Source: Ferrithrix thermotolerans DSM 19514
GTDB taxonomy: Bacteria; Actinomycetota; Acidimicrobiia; Acidimicrobiales; Ilumatobacteraceae
Direction: 5' to 3'
NCBI GenBank assembly: GCA_945861025.1
Contig: CAMASN010000024.1
Coordinates: 1-43,984, forward strand
Length of the DNA: 43,984 bases
Below the pieces are notes generated by a model. The model did not search any database. It saw only the letters and a program-made list of their open reading frames with translations, and was not told the origin of the DNA. Made by a program: the position numbers and the translations under genes. Shown here in pieces: positions 7,804 through 15,919 of this stretch (position 1 is the stretch's first letter; the number at the start of each line of letters is the position of its first letter).

Positions 7804-8328
7804 TTAACAGCAAAGCGGTGTGTCGACAGTGGCCGCGCTGTCGATATGCGCGATCAAGCGGTCGAGGGTTCGATCGAGCGCCTTATGCTCGCTGCCGACC
7901 AGCGCACCGAACAATCGGCCTTCGGCTTCGACAACGATCTCGATGGCTTTATCGGCGATGCGCTTGCCTTTCGGCGAGATGCGGATGAGCGCGCTGCGGC
8001 GATCTGCTGGGTCAGCGGTCCTGACGATGAGTTCCATGTTTTCTAGGCGCACCAAGCGATGAGTGAGGCCACTCGGCGACACCATCGCTGCCGCAGCAAT
8101 CTCCTTGGGGGTGAGCACTGCGCCACGGCCACGCCGGCGCAACGTGGCCAACACATCGAACTCGCCGACGTTGATTCCGAGGGCGGCCATGCGAACACTG
8201 ATCTCGTCGCCAACCTCACGCACCAAGGCGCCGATCTTGAGCGACGTAGACATCGCGGCGAACGCGAGATCGGGTCGCTCGGCCGACCACGTGTCAATGG
8301 TTTCTTCGATCAGGCGCTCAATTCCCAT
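7804..8328 (-). CDS. MarR family transcriptional repressor
   Basis: The 174-residue protein carries a winged-helix domain from about 40 to 145. The recognition region is 'LTPKEIAAAAMVSPSGLTHRLVRLE' and the wing is 'RTADPADRRSALIRISPKG', where the D-x-R-D/S-x-R signature is diagnostic for MarR. The N-terminal extension of about 35 residues is longer than usual. It is divergent from the dioxygenase at 8392 with a perfect palindrome between them, and precedes the CoA-ligase gene. MarR proteins beside 4CL-like ligases (CouR, HcaR types) usually respond to the aryl-CoA product; that role here is inferred. Confidence 0.9.
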   Translation of the reverse strand: MGIERLIEETIDTWSAERPDLAFAAMSTSLKIGALVREVGDEISVRMAALGINVGEFDVLATLRRRGRGAVLTPKEIAAAAMVSPSGLTHRLVRLENMELIVRTADPADRRSALIRISPKGKRIADKAIEIVVEAEGRLFGALVGSEHKALDRTLDRLIAHIDSAATVDTPLCC

Positions 8329-8334
8329 TACCCG

Positions 8335-8340
8335 ACTGTA
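8335..8340 (-). promoter_or_regulatory. -10 box (TACAGT) for the marR gene
   Basis: On the minus strand TACAGT ends 6 nt before ATG 8328 with no ribosome binding site, so the transcript is probably leaderless. The palindrome at 8355-8366 lies where its -35 region would be, so the gene is likely autoregulated. Confidence 0.55.
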
Positions 8341-8354
8341 GTCCTCAACAATCG

Positions 8355-8366
8355 TTTGATATCAAA
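8355..8366. promoter_or_regulatory. MarR-type operator, perfect palindrome TTTGATATCAAA
   Basis: This 12-bp perfect palindrome sits between the divergent marR and dioxygenase genes. Its TTGATA half reads as the -35 hexamer of the dioxygenase promoter, 18 bp before TACTAT. A TTGATATCAA core is a typical MarR-family operator. Binding here would block both promoters. No second copy was noticed upstream of the CoA ligase or of the first dioxygenase. Confidence 0.75.
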
Positions 8367-8379
8367 TAGTTCGATGTCG

Positions 8380-8385
8380 TACTAT
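8380..8385 (+). promoter_or_regulatory. -10 box (TACTAT) for the second dioxygenase operon
   Basis: TACTAT ends 6 nt before ATG 8392 and pairs with TTGATA at 8356-8361 (18-bp spacer). It supports ATG 8392 over the in-frame ATG 8374, which would lie upstream of the transcript start. Confidence 0.7.
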
Positions 8386-8391
8386 CTCGGC

Positions 8392-9321
8392 ATGACCAGC
8401 TCAATCATTTGCGTCAGCGACGTAGCGTTCCCCCGATTTCAAGCCCCCGATCTCGATCAGATGGAGGAGTTTCTGCACACCTTCGGAATGGTCACCGCGG
8501 TGCGCACAGACAATTCGCTATACATGCGCGGCACCGACAGTGACCACCATGTCCACGTCACTCATCAGGGACCTGCCGCATTTCTTGGCCTCGCGTTCAA
8601 CGCAACGCTCGCCGACCTGAACGTGTTGTCCTCCGCAACCGGTGTTCCCGTAGCAACATCGAACGAGCCCGGCGGCGGCATGGTCGTTCGGCTCACCGAC
8701 CCCGATGGGCGGCGCGTCGATGTGTTCGCCAACATGCAGCAACTTGAGCCACTCGCCGTACGCGAGCATGCGGCTCACAACAACGGCGCGCTTCGTCAAC
8801 GGGTCGACGATTTGCAGCGGGTCACTCCTGGCGCTTCGCAGGTGAAGCGGTTCGGCCACGCAGCAATCAAGACCACGTCTCTGAGCGCGCTGGCCGAGTG
8901 GTACGCAAACACACTCGGGCTGCTGATCTCTGATGACATCTATGTCGAGTCTCCCGACCAGCCAATGGGTCGGTTCATGCGCTGCAATGTGGGCGACGCC
9001 CCAACCGATCACCACACCTTGCTCATCTTGGAGACCGGCGAAGTTCGTCTCGGCCACTGCGCATGGGAAGTCGCCGACTTCGACGACTTGATGGCCGGCC
9101 GCGAGCCCCTGCTCGCCTCTGGCGCACAACACTATTGGGGCGTCGGCCGACACATTCTTGGCGGTCAGGTCTTCGATTATTGGAAGGACCCGCTCGGCTT
9201 CACCATCGAGCACTGGACCGACAGCGACCTGCTCACTGCCTCGGTTCCGCCGCAGGCGCACTCGATCTTCGAAGGCATCAACCAGTGGGGGCCTAACCCT
9301 CCAGCAGATCTGGACTTCTGA
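8392..9321 (+). CDS. Second extradiol dioxygenase (VOC superfamily)
   Basis: The 309-residue protein again has two VOC modules. The catalytic one shows the likely iron ligands His156 (RFGHAAIKT), His222 (RLGHCAWEV) and Glu273 (GFTIEHW). The start was placed at ATG 8392 from the -10 box spacing. It is the first gene of a run in which each next gene overlaps the last: its TGA overlaps the ATG of the SDR gene at 9321, and that gene overlaps the second hydroxylase. Paired with that hydroxylase, it probably opens the ring of a catecholic intermediate. Its exact substrate is unknown; a non-dioxygenase VOC enzyme is less likely given the intact triad. Confidence 0.8.
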   Translation: MTSSIICVSDVAFPRFQAPDLDQMEEFLHTFGMVTAVRTDNSLYMRGTDSDHHVHVTHQGPAAFLGLAFNATLADLNVLSSATGVPVATSNEPGGGMVVRLTDPDGRRVDVFANMQQLEPLAVREHAAHNNGALRQRVDDLQRVTPGASQVKRFGHAAIKTTSLSALAEWYANTLGLLISDDIYVESPDQPMGRFMRCNVGDAPTDHHTLLILETGEVRLGHCAWEVADFDDLMAGREPLLASGAQHYWGVGRHILGGQVFDYWKDPLGFTIEHWTDSDLLTASVPPQAHSIFEGINQWGPNPPADLDF

Positions 9322-10100
9322 TGGATCTCGGTATTGCAGGCCGCCACGCGATCGTGGCCGCATCAAGCACTGGTCTCGGATTCGCGTGCGCTCGTTCGCT
9401 CGCCAATGAAGGCGTCAACGTCACCATCAACGGTCGCGATGTCGACCGACTTCGGGCCGCAGTTGAGCAGTTGCGGGCCACCGCCCTTGGCGAGATCTCG
9501 CTTGTGGTCGGCGACATCACCCTCGACGACACTCGCGCAGCGTTGCTGCAGGCGTGTCCCGAGCCCGACATCGTGGTGACCAACAACGGCGGACCGCCAC
9601 CCGGACGCTTTCAAGACTGGGATCGCGACGCGTGGCACAACGCTATTGATAGCAACATGCTTGCGCCGCTGTTTCTCATTCGCGATGCGCTCGATGGCAT
9701 GGTGTCGCGCCGCTTTGGCCGCATCGTGAACATCACCTCCGCAATGGTGAAGAGTCCGCTGTCGCCGATGGGCCTGTCATCGGCGGCGCGCACCGGGCTC
9801 ATCTCGGTAGTCAAGGGATTGTCGAGAGACGTCGCTCCGGCCAACGTGACCATTAACAACATCCTGCCCGAGCGCATCAACACCAATCGTCAACTCACGA
9901 TGGCAACGCTCACAGCGCAACTCAAAGGCATCACGGTCGACGAGGCCTATGTAGAAATGGCGCAATCAATCGCCGCCAAACGACTCGGGCTCCCCGAAGA
10001 AGTGGGCGACGCGTGCGCGTACTTGTGCAGCGCCCAAGCGGGCTTCATCTCAGGCCAGAGCTTGCACCTTGATGGCGGCTCGTACCACGGGTTGTTCTGA
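9321..10100 (+). CDS. SDR-family oxidoreductase with atypical active site
   Basis: The 259-residue protein has the short-chain dehydrogenase fold. The cofactor loop is 'AASSTGLGFA' instead of the usual TGxxxGIG, 'NNGG' stands where NAG-like residues sit, and the C-terminal 'GQSLHLDGGSYHG' is typical. The catalytic stretch reads 'ITSAMVKSPLSPMGLSSAARTGL', so the usual Tyr-x3-Lys is missing. A BKR-like SDR subgroup with this same loss is known from domain databases. It overlaps both neighbours by one base (TGATG), so it is co-translated with the dioxygenase and hydroxylase. It may be a dehydrogenase with altered chemistry or a non-redox enzyme in the ring-cleavage pathway. Confidence 0.8.
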   Translation: MDLGIAGRHAIVAASSTGLGFACARSLANEGVNVTINGRDVDRLRAAVEQLRATALGEISLVVGDITLDDTRAALLQACPEPDIVVTNNGGPPPGRFQDWDRDAWHNAIDSNMLAPLFLIRDALDGMVSRRFGRIVNITSAMVKSPLSPMGLSSAARTGLISVVKGLSRDVAPANVTINNILPERINTNRQLTMATLTAQLKGITVDEAYVEMAQSIAAKRLGLPEEVGDACAYLCSAQAGFISGQSLHLDGGSYHGLF

Positions 10101-11641
10101 TGAGCGACACCACGCTCGACGCGCTCATCGTTGGCGCCGGCCCGGTTGGCTTGAGCACTGCGATGTTGCTCACCCGGATGGGTCATACGGTTCGGATCAT
10201 CGAGCGCCGCGATGGGCCCCAGCGCGCCCCCGCAGCACACGTGATCAACGCTCGCACCTTTGAAATCTGGCGTCAGCTCGGCATCGATGTCGATCACATT
10301 CGCGCCCACGCACAGTCCCCCGCCGCCGCCGGCCAAGTGCACTGGGTCACCAAGCTCGGCGGTGACGTGATCGGTTCGCTGCAATACGAGCAACAGGGCG
10401 ACGATCAGCTGTCCATCACCCCAACTCCGCTGCGCAATCTTTCACAGCATCAACTCGAGCCGCTGCTGCTCACCGAACTCGCAGCAATGGGCACGCAGGT
10501 CGAGTACTCAACAACATGGAGCTCCCTCAACAGCGCCACCAACGGCGATGTTGTGGTGTCCACCATCACCCGCGGCAGCGCGACCGAGGCGATCACGAGC
10601 CGCTGGTTGCTTGCGTGCGACGGCTCATCAAGCGCAGTGCGGCGGGCATGCGGCATCGAGATGGAAGGCCCCGACAACCTGCAGACCTTTTCGATGACGC
10701 ATTTCAAAGCCAACTTGCAGCCACTGGTGGCAGCAAACCCGGGCATTCTGCACTGGATCTGTGCGCCCGATTCCGGCGGCACGATGGTGTCTCACGGCGG
10801 CGACAACGAGTGGGTCTACATGGCCCCCATCGAGCCCGACGCCGACACGTCGGCCACCACAAATACAGATCTCGAGGCCGCTATTCGGACCGCATTGATC
10901 GACGGCTCAGACGACATCGAGATCGAGATTCTCAAGGCCTCGTCGTGGACCATGACCGCGCAACTCGCACAGCGCTATCGCAGCGGGCGTGTGTTCTTGC
11001 TGGGCGATTCGGCGCATCGCTTCCCTCCCTCGGGCGGCATGGGCCTGAACACCGGCGTTCAAGATGCACACAACCTCGCGTGGAAACTCAACGCAGTGAT
11101 GCGTGCATCGGCCGGCGATTCTCTTCTCGACACCTACGAGACCGAACGTCGAGTGATCGCGCAGCGCAACACCGATGCCAGCCTCGAGAACGCGTTCAAG
11201 ATGTTCGATGTGTTTGCGGCGTTGCCCACGGGCGACAGCGAGGCCATCAGCGCAGCCATCGCCAATCAGGCAACCCACTTCGACATGCTTGGCCTACAGA
11301 TGGGCTTCCGCTATGTACTCAACGAAGCAGTAGCGCCGTTAGAGCCGCTCAGCGAAGAGGTCATTCGCACCTATACGCCGTCGAGCGAGCCCGGCGGCCG
11401 GCTTCCCCACGGTTGGTTGCAGCGCAATGGTGTCACCATCTCATCGCTCGATCTGGTGCCGCTCGACCATCATGTCGTCATTGCTGGCAGCGACGCCGAA
11501 ACCACATCTGAGCTGCCAGTTCTCCGGGTCGGCACCGACTTCGCCGACCCCAACGACTGGTGGGCAACCGTGCTTGCGCTGGCGCCAACCGCAACGCTCG
11601 TTGTGCGACCCGATCAACATATTGCCGAACGCAATACCTGA
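10100..11641 (+). CDS. Second FAD-dependent aromatic hydroxylase
   Basis: The 513-residue class A flavoprotein monooxygenase has 'IVGAGPVGLSTAMLL' at the N-terminus, 'CDGSSSAVRRACGI' in the middle and the FAD motif 'LLGDSAHRFPPSGGMGLNTGVQDAHNLAWKL' region near residue 300. It belongs to the same broad family as the protein at 4720 but is clearly divergent from it. It is the last of three overlapping genes (dioxygenase, SDR, hydroxylase) under the MarR operator. It would hydroxylate a phenolic substrate with NAD(P)H and oxygen to feed the dioxygenase. The C-terminal thioredoxin-like extension common in this family is visible as a sheet-rich end. Confidence 0.85.
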   Translation: MSDTTLDALIVGAGPVGLSTAMLLTRMGHTVRIIERRDGPQRAPAAHVINARTFEIWRQLGIDVDHIRAHAQSPAAAGQVHWVTKLGGDVIGSLQYEQQGDDQLSITPTPLRNLSQHQLEPLLLTELAAMGTQVEYSTTWSSLNSATNGDVVVSTITRGSATEAITSRWLLACDGSSSAVRRACGIEMEGPDNLQTFSMTHFKANLQPLVAANPGILHWICAPDSGGTMVSHGGDNEWVYMAPIEPDADTSATTNTDLEAAIRTALIDGSDDIEIEILKASSWTMTAQLAQRYRSGRVFLLGDSAHRFPPSGGMGLNTGVQDAHNLAWKLNAVMRASAGDSLLDTYETERRVIAQRNTDASLENAFKMFDVFAALPTGDSEAISAAIANQATHFDMLGLQMGFRYVLNEAVAPLEPLSEEVIRTYTPSSEPGGRLPHGWLQRNGVTISSLDLVPLDHHVVIAGSDAETTSELPVLRVGTDFADPNDWWATVLALAPTATLVVRPDQHIAERNT

Positions 11642-11703
11642 CTCAACGGCGCATCGGGGTACGGTGAACTCACTGCTTGTAGCTCAGCGAATGGAGAAAT
11701 GAC

Positions 11704-13023
11704 ATGGTTGGTGGCGCACTGAAGATGGCCAATATGGACGACCTCGACCTGAGGATGTCCGAAGGGGTTCGCCCTCTGTATGAAGCGGTTATCGCCTTCA
11801 TCCGCGACGTCGTCGACCCAATTACCGAGGAGTACTACCGCCTCGGCGAGAACCGTGCCGATCGTTGGAGCTACGGCGATGGCCAACTCGAGTTGCTCGA
11901 AGGCGCCAAGGCCAAGGCTCGTGAACTTGGTCTGTGGAACTTCTTCTTACCCAATGCCGAGACCGGCCAAGGCCTCAGCAACCTCGATTACGCGTACATC
12001 GCCAACGAGCTCGGCAAGAACAGCCTCGCCTCAGAGTGCCTGAACTGTTCGGCTCCCGACACCGGCAACATGGAAGTCATCGAGCGCGTCGGTACACCCG
12101 AGCAAAAGAAGCAGTGGCTCGAGCCATTGCTCCGCGGCGAGATTCGTTCGGCCTATGCAATGACCGAGCCGGGCGTGATGAGCTCCGACGCCAAGCAGAT
12201 CCAGACCAGCGCCGTGCTCGATGGCGACGAGTGGCTGATCAACGGCGAGAAGTTCTACATCTCGGGCGCTGGCGATCCGCGCTGCAAGATCATGATCACG
12301 ATGGTGCGCACCAACCCCGATGCAGACACCTACAAGCAGCAGTCGCAGATTCTCATTCCGGTAGACACGCCCGGCGTCGAGATCGTGGGCCCAATGCTCG
12401 TGTTCGGCGCCGACGACGCGCCTCACGGCCACATGCACATCCGCTTCACCGATGTGCGCGTGCCCAAGTCAAACATCTTGCTCGGCGAAGGCCGCGGCTT
12501 TGAGATCTCGCAGCTTCGTCTTGGGCCTGGCCGTATCCACCACTGCATGCGCAGCATCGGTGCCGCCGAGCGCGCTATCGAGATGATGGTCGATCGCGGC
12601 CTGTCACGCGAAGGCTTCGGCAAGCGCCTGATCAACCTCGGCAAGAACATGGAGATCGTGTCGCGGGCACGCATCGACGTCGAGTCAATGCGCCTGATGG
12701 TGCTGCGTGCCGCCAAGGCAATGGACACCCTCGGTAACGCCGAGGCTCGTGTATGGGTTAGCGCCGTGAAGGCAATGGTTCCTGAGAAGTGCTGCGACAT
12801 CATCGACGAAGCCATCCAGATGCACGGTGCCGCTGGCATCTCGCAGTGGTTCCCACTGGCCGATATGTGGCACAGCCAGCGCACCTTGCGTCTGGCCGAC
12901 GGCCCCGACGAAGTGCACCACCAAGTGGTGTCACGCGCCGAAGTGAAGAACCGTGAGGCAGAGCGTTTGGCCAGCCTCAAGGGCGATCAGCGCTCCACAG
13001 GTGCTGCGTTCACCGGTCCGTGA
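11704..13023 (+). CDS. Acyl-CoA dehydrogenase, ACAD10/ACAD11-like
   Basis: The 439-residue flavoenzyme contains 'AYAMTEPGVMSSDAKQIQTSA' (FAD/substrate loop), 'INGEKFYISGAGD', 'RIHHCMRSIGAAERAIEMM' and the C-terminal 'QMHGAAGISQWFPLADMWHSQRTLRLADGPDEVH', a pattern typical of ACAD10/11-type proteins. It oxidises an acyl-CoA between C2 and C3 and passes electrons to ETF. GGAG lies about 9 nt before ATG 11704, so translation is Shine-Dalgarno-led. The 62-nt gap after the hydroxylase suggests the same transcript. A side-chain shortening role for an aryl- or alicyclic acyl-CoA is inferred from context. Confidence 0.88.
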   Translation: MVGGALKMANMDDLDLRMSEGVRPLYEAVIAFIRDVVDPITEEYYRLGENRADRWSYGDGQLELLEGAKAKARELGLWNFFLPNAETGQGLSNLDYAYIANELGKNSLASECLNCSAPDTGNMEVIERVGTPEQKKQWLEPLLRGEIRSAYAMTEPGVMSSDAKQIQTSAVLDGDEWLINGEKFYISGAGDPRCKIMITMVRTNPDADTYKQQSQILIPVDTPGVEIVGPMLVFGADDAPHGHMHIRFTDVRVPKSNILLGEGRGFEISQLRLGPGRIHHCMRSIGAAERAIEMMVDRGLSREGFGKRLINLGKNMEIVSRARIDVESMRLMVLRAAKAMDTLGNAEARVWVSAVKAMVPEKCCDIIDEAIQMHGAAGISQWFPLADMWHSQRTLRLADGPDEVHHQVVSRAEVKNREAERLASLKGDQRSTGAAFTGP

Positions 13024-13064
13024 AATAGCCAACGCCAACTGGTTATCGTCGAAGGCGTCTCCTT

Positions 13065-14000
13065 ATGTCGCCGTCTCCCGCCTCTCTTTCACCATCGTCT
13101 CGGCGCAACGCCTACATCTTGTTAGCGATGACCGTGGCGTTCGGAAGCATGGCGTTCACGCTCGTCAAGCTCGCCCTGAAAGAGATCTCCCCGCTGAACC
13201 TTGCCACTGGGCGGGTCGTTGTGTCGGCACTGGTGTTCACCGCGGTGATCCTGCGCTCGCCCCATCGGCGACGACCCATTGAGCGTGGCGATCGCGTACG
13301 AGTATTGCTGTGCGGCTTTGGAGGCTCTGCGGTCTTTCATCTGCTGTTCAGTTGGGGGCAACTCCACGTGTCGGTCGCCATCGCATCGGTGATCATGGCC
13401 ACCTTTCCTGTGATGGTCGCCATCGGCGAAGTTGCCTTCTTGCATCATCGTCTCAGGCGCCCTCAAGTGGCTGGTCTGGCGCTGGCAGCAGCCGGGTGCG
13501 CCGTGATTGGAGTCGCCGGCGGTGGCTCGCACACCGGATCAACCGTTACCGGCATGCTCGCCGTGATGTTGTCCACGCTCACATGGGCGGGGGTCACAGT
13601 TGCAACCCGCAGCATCGCCGATCGCTACGACCCGTGGTGGCTGAACACCCCCGGCACCGTGATGGGCGCCGTGTTCATTCTGATCATCGACATACCCGGC
13701 CTCCACGAATTCGCGAGCTTGTCGCTCAAGGCATGGATCGCCGTGATCTGGTTGGGGTCAGCGAGTTCGGCATTCATTTACTTTGCGATGGCGCGAGTGA
13801 TGACCGTGATCTCAGCAACAACGACGGCGTCCATCAGCACCGTGGTCACACCAACCAGCGTGATCGTTGCGTGGGCGATTCTGGGCAATGCGCCAGGGCC
13901 GACAGAGGTGATCGGCGGTCTCGTGGTGATCGCTGGCGTCGTGTTGGTTACCCAACGAGCAACAACGGAAGCGGTCGGCCTAGAGCCTGCACTCGCCTAG
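13065..14000 (+). CDS. EamA/DMT-family transporter
   Basis: The 311-residue protein has ten predicted membrane segments arranged as two EamA repeats: residues about 15-150 and 160-300. Typical features are 'FTLVKLALKEISPLNLATGRVV' in the first half and 'SSAFIYFAMARVMTVISATTTASISTVVTPTSVIVAWAILG' in the second. DMT proteins move small organic solutes, often amino acids or metabolites, outward. The short gap after the acyl-CoA dehydrogenase (41 nt) allows co-transcription. A link to export of pathway intermediates would be speculative. It converges on the F420-type gene with only six bases between stop codons. Confidence 0.85.
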   Translation: MSPSPASLSPSSRRNAYILLAMTVAFGSMAFTLVKLALKEISPLNLATGRVVVSALVFTAVILRSPHRRRPIERGDRVRVLLCGFGGSAVFHLLFSWGQLHVSVAIASVIMATFPVMVAIGEVAFLHHRLRRPQVAGLALAAAGCAVIGVAGGGSHTGSTVTGMLAVMLSTLTWAGVTVATRSIADRYDPWWLNTPGTVMGAVFILIIDIPGLHEFASLSLKAWIAVIWLGSASSAFIYFAMARVMTVISATTTASISTVVTPTSVIVAWAILGNAPGPTEVIGGLVVIAGVVLVTQRATTEAVGLEPALA

Positions 14001-14006
14001 GCGGGA

Positions 14007-14450
14007 TCAGCGGTTGGTGGTAACGAACACCGGAATGACTCGGTCGGTCTTGGCTTCGTAGTCGGCGTAACTCGGATACACCGCCACCGAGCGCTGCCAC
14101 CACAGGGCACGTTCTTCACCGAACACCTCGCGCACGGAGACGGCAACCGGAGTAGGTCCGTCTTGCACGAAAACCTCGTCGGGATCGGCAACCAAGTTCT
14201 GGTACCAACCTGGGTTGCTGGGCGCGCCACCCATTGAAGCCACAAGCGCGTACTGACCCTCGTGCTCAACACGCATGAGCGCAATCTTGCGTACGTTGCC
14301 GCTGCGGTGGCCACGCATTGCGACAACGATGATTGGGATACCGGTAGCGAACAATGAGTTGCCCTCGGTGCCGCCAGAAGCTTCATAGGCATCAATCTGG
14401 TCGCTGACCCATTTCAACCTGCTGGGGACATAGTCGCCTTCGATGCTCAT
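14007..14450 (-). CDS. Deazaflavin (F420)-dependent nitroreductase-family protein
   Basis: The 147-residue protein matches the DDN/Rv3547-like family: 'PIIVVAMRGHRSGNVRKIALMRVEH' followed by 'YALVASMGGAPSNPGWYQNLVADPDEVFVQDG', where 'GG...P.WY.NL...P.V' is the family signature. These split-barrel proteins use the deazaflavin F420 to reduce quinones or other acceptors. Its only visible promoter, TAGTCT, lies 6 nt before the ATG. The gene stands alone between convergent and divergent neighbours. Its physiological substrate cannot be told. Confidence 0.9.
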   Translation of the reverse strand: MSIEGDYVPSRLKWVSDQIDAYEASGGTEGNSLFATGIPIIVVAMRGHRSGNVRKIALMRVEHEGQYALVASMGGAPSNPGWYQNLVADPDEVFVQDGPTPVAVSVREVFGEERALWWQRSVAVYPSYADYEAKTDRVIPVFVTTNR

Positions 14451-14456
14451 GGCTCG

Positions 14457-14462
14457 AGACTA
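14457..14462 (-). promoter_or_regulatory. -10 box (TAGTCT) for the F420-type gene
   Basis: On the minus strand TAGTCT ends 6 nt before ATG 14450. There is no Shine-Dalgarno sequence, as expected for a leaderless message. Confidence 0.5.
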
Positions 14463-14540
14463 TTTGACGTCGAGTGGCACGCAGAAACGCAGCCACAGGT
14501 TCGGTCGCAGCCGCCTCGTTCAGCCACCTAGCCCGATCTG

Positions 14541-14546
14541 TAGGGT
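14541..14546 (+). promoter_or_regulatory. -10 box (TAGGGT) for the fucosidase gene
   Basis: TAGGGT ends 7 nt before ATG 14554. It decides the start: the longer in-frame version from 14443 would begin upstream of the presumed transcript start. Confidence 0.55.
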
Positions 14547-14553
14547 CGGCTGC

Positions 14554-15894
14554 ATGGGAGAGTTCACCGCCGATTTCGAGTCCTTACAGCAGCACGTCGT
14601 GCCTCAGTGGTTTGGCGAGGCCAAGTTTGGTGTGTTCGTTCACTACTACCCATCGTCGGTGCCGGCGTATGCGCCCATCAACGACGACCCGTTCACGTTG
14701 GCACGCGAGAAGGGTGCCTACATTGCTTTCACCGAGTGCCCATACTCAGAGTGGTACATGAACTCGTTGGCGTGCGAAGGCTCGTCGGTTCACCAGCACC
14801 ATCTCGCCACCTATGGCGACAAGCCCTACGACGAGTTCGTCGCTGAGTTCTACGAAGCATCGGCGGGCTGGCAACCACAGCGTTGGGCCGATCTGTTCGC
14901 CGCCGCCGGAGCGAAGTACTGCGTGATGGGCACCAAGCATCTCGATGGTGTGCTGCTGTGGCCGAGCAAGTTCACGAACCCGTACAAGGGCCCGGCCTGG
15001 ACCTCGCCACGCGACATTGTGGGCGATGCTTTCGATGCCATTCGCGCTGTCGGTATCCGCATGGGGATGTACTACTGCGGCGGCCTCGATCTCACCTTCC
15101 AAGGTCTCGGTTACAACAGTTGGGAAACCATCTTTGCTGCAGTTCCACAGAGCGACGAGTACCGCGACTATGCCCTCGGCCATTACTACGAGCTCATCGA
15201 GCGATACGCACCCGACCTCATCTGGAACGACGTGGGCTTCCCCGGTTTCGGCCAAGGTGCCGCGCAGTTAATGGCTGACTATTACAACGGCAATCCAAAC
15301 GGAATCGTCAACGATCGCTTCGACCCCATTGGCGTTGCTCTGGGTACCTCGCATGCCGACTACATCACGCCCGAATATGCGCTCGGCTTTATTCGCAACG
15401 ACAAGCCGTTCGAGTGGTGCCGCGGCATTGGCACGAGCTTCGGCTACAACCAGATTGAAGACGAGACCACATACATGTCGTCTCGCGAATTGATTCAGTT
15501 GCTCGTCAACGTGGTGGCCGATGGCGGCAACCTGTTGCTCAATGTTGGCCCTACGGCAAGCGGCGAGATTCCATTCGCGCAACAGCAACGTCTGCTCGAA
15601 ATTGGCCAGTGGCTCAAGGTAAACGGCGCAGCTATCTACTCCACAAAGCCACACGAAACCTCAACGCTGTCCACGAGCGAAGGCCATGTTGTACGAGTCA
15701 CCACTGGCGCCGAAGGCGAGTCATACGCAATCGTGATGGGTCAACCTTCGGGCCGTGAACTCGTCATCGCCGGCCTGCCCGAAGGAACCGTGCAACTGCT
15801 CGGCTACAGCGGTCTGCTGCACCGAGCAGGTGATCTCGTCGTGCTACCCATTCGCCCCGACGATCGCCCCGCTTTCGCTCTACGAATCGGCTAG
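14554..15894 (+). CDS. Alpha-L-fucosidase, glycoside hydrolase family 29
   Basis: The 446-residue protein opens with 'QWFGEAKFGVFVHYYPSSVPAY', the GH29 start motif. It continues with 'KYCVMGTKHLDGVLLWPSKFTN', has the nucleophile Asp226 in 'PDLIWNDVGFPG', and ends its catalytic domain with 'GGNLLLNVGPTASGEIP'. A small beta-sandwich follows (residues about 355-446). GH29 enzymes release terminal L-fucose from glycans with retention. There is no signal peptide, so it likely acts in the cytoplasm on imported fucosides, although no fucose-uptake genes lie nearby. Confidence 0.92.
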   Translation: MGEFTADFESLQQHVVPQWFGEAKFGVFVHYYPSSVPAYAPINDDPFTLAREKGAYIAFTECPYSEWYMNSLACEGSSVHQHHLATYGDKPYDEFVAEFYEASAGWQPQRWADLFAAAGAKYCVMGTKHLDGVLLWPSKFTNPYKGPAWTSPRDIVGDAFDAIRAVGIRMGMYYCGGLDLTFQGLGYNSWETIFAAVPQSDEYRDYALGHYYELIERYAPDLIWNDVGFPGFGQGAAQLMADYYNGNPNGIVNDRFDPIGVALGTSHADYITPEYALGFIRNDKPFEWCRGIGTSFGYNQIEDETTYMSSRELIQLLVNVVADGGNLLLNVGPTASGEIPFAQQQRLLEIGQWLKVNGAAIYSTKPHETSTLSTSEGHVVRVTTGAEGESYAIVMGQPSGRELVIAGLPEGTVQLLGYSGLLHRAGDLVVLPIRPDDRPAFALRIG

Positions 15895-15919
15895 CGCAAG
15901 CCGCGCCGCCACTGAAGCC

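Noticed and set aside
8059-8391. N-terminal extension of the second dioxygenase from 8059
   Set aside because: It lies on top of the marR gene and its operator; the VOC domain and the promoter spacing support ATG 8392.
13994-14003. CGCCTAGGCG palindrome between convergent genes as a terminator
   Set aside because: It is only 10 bp with no loop and no U-run, and it overlaps the stop codon of the transporter gene; it is too weak to call.
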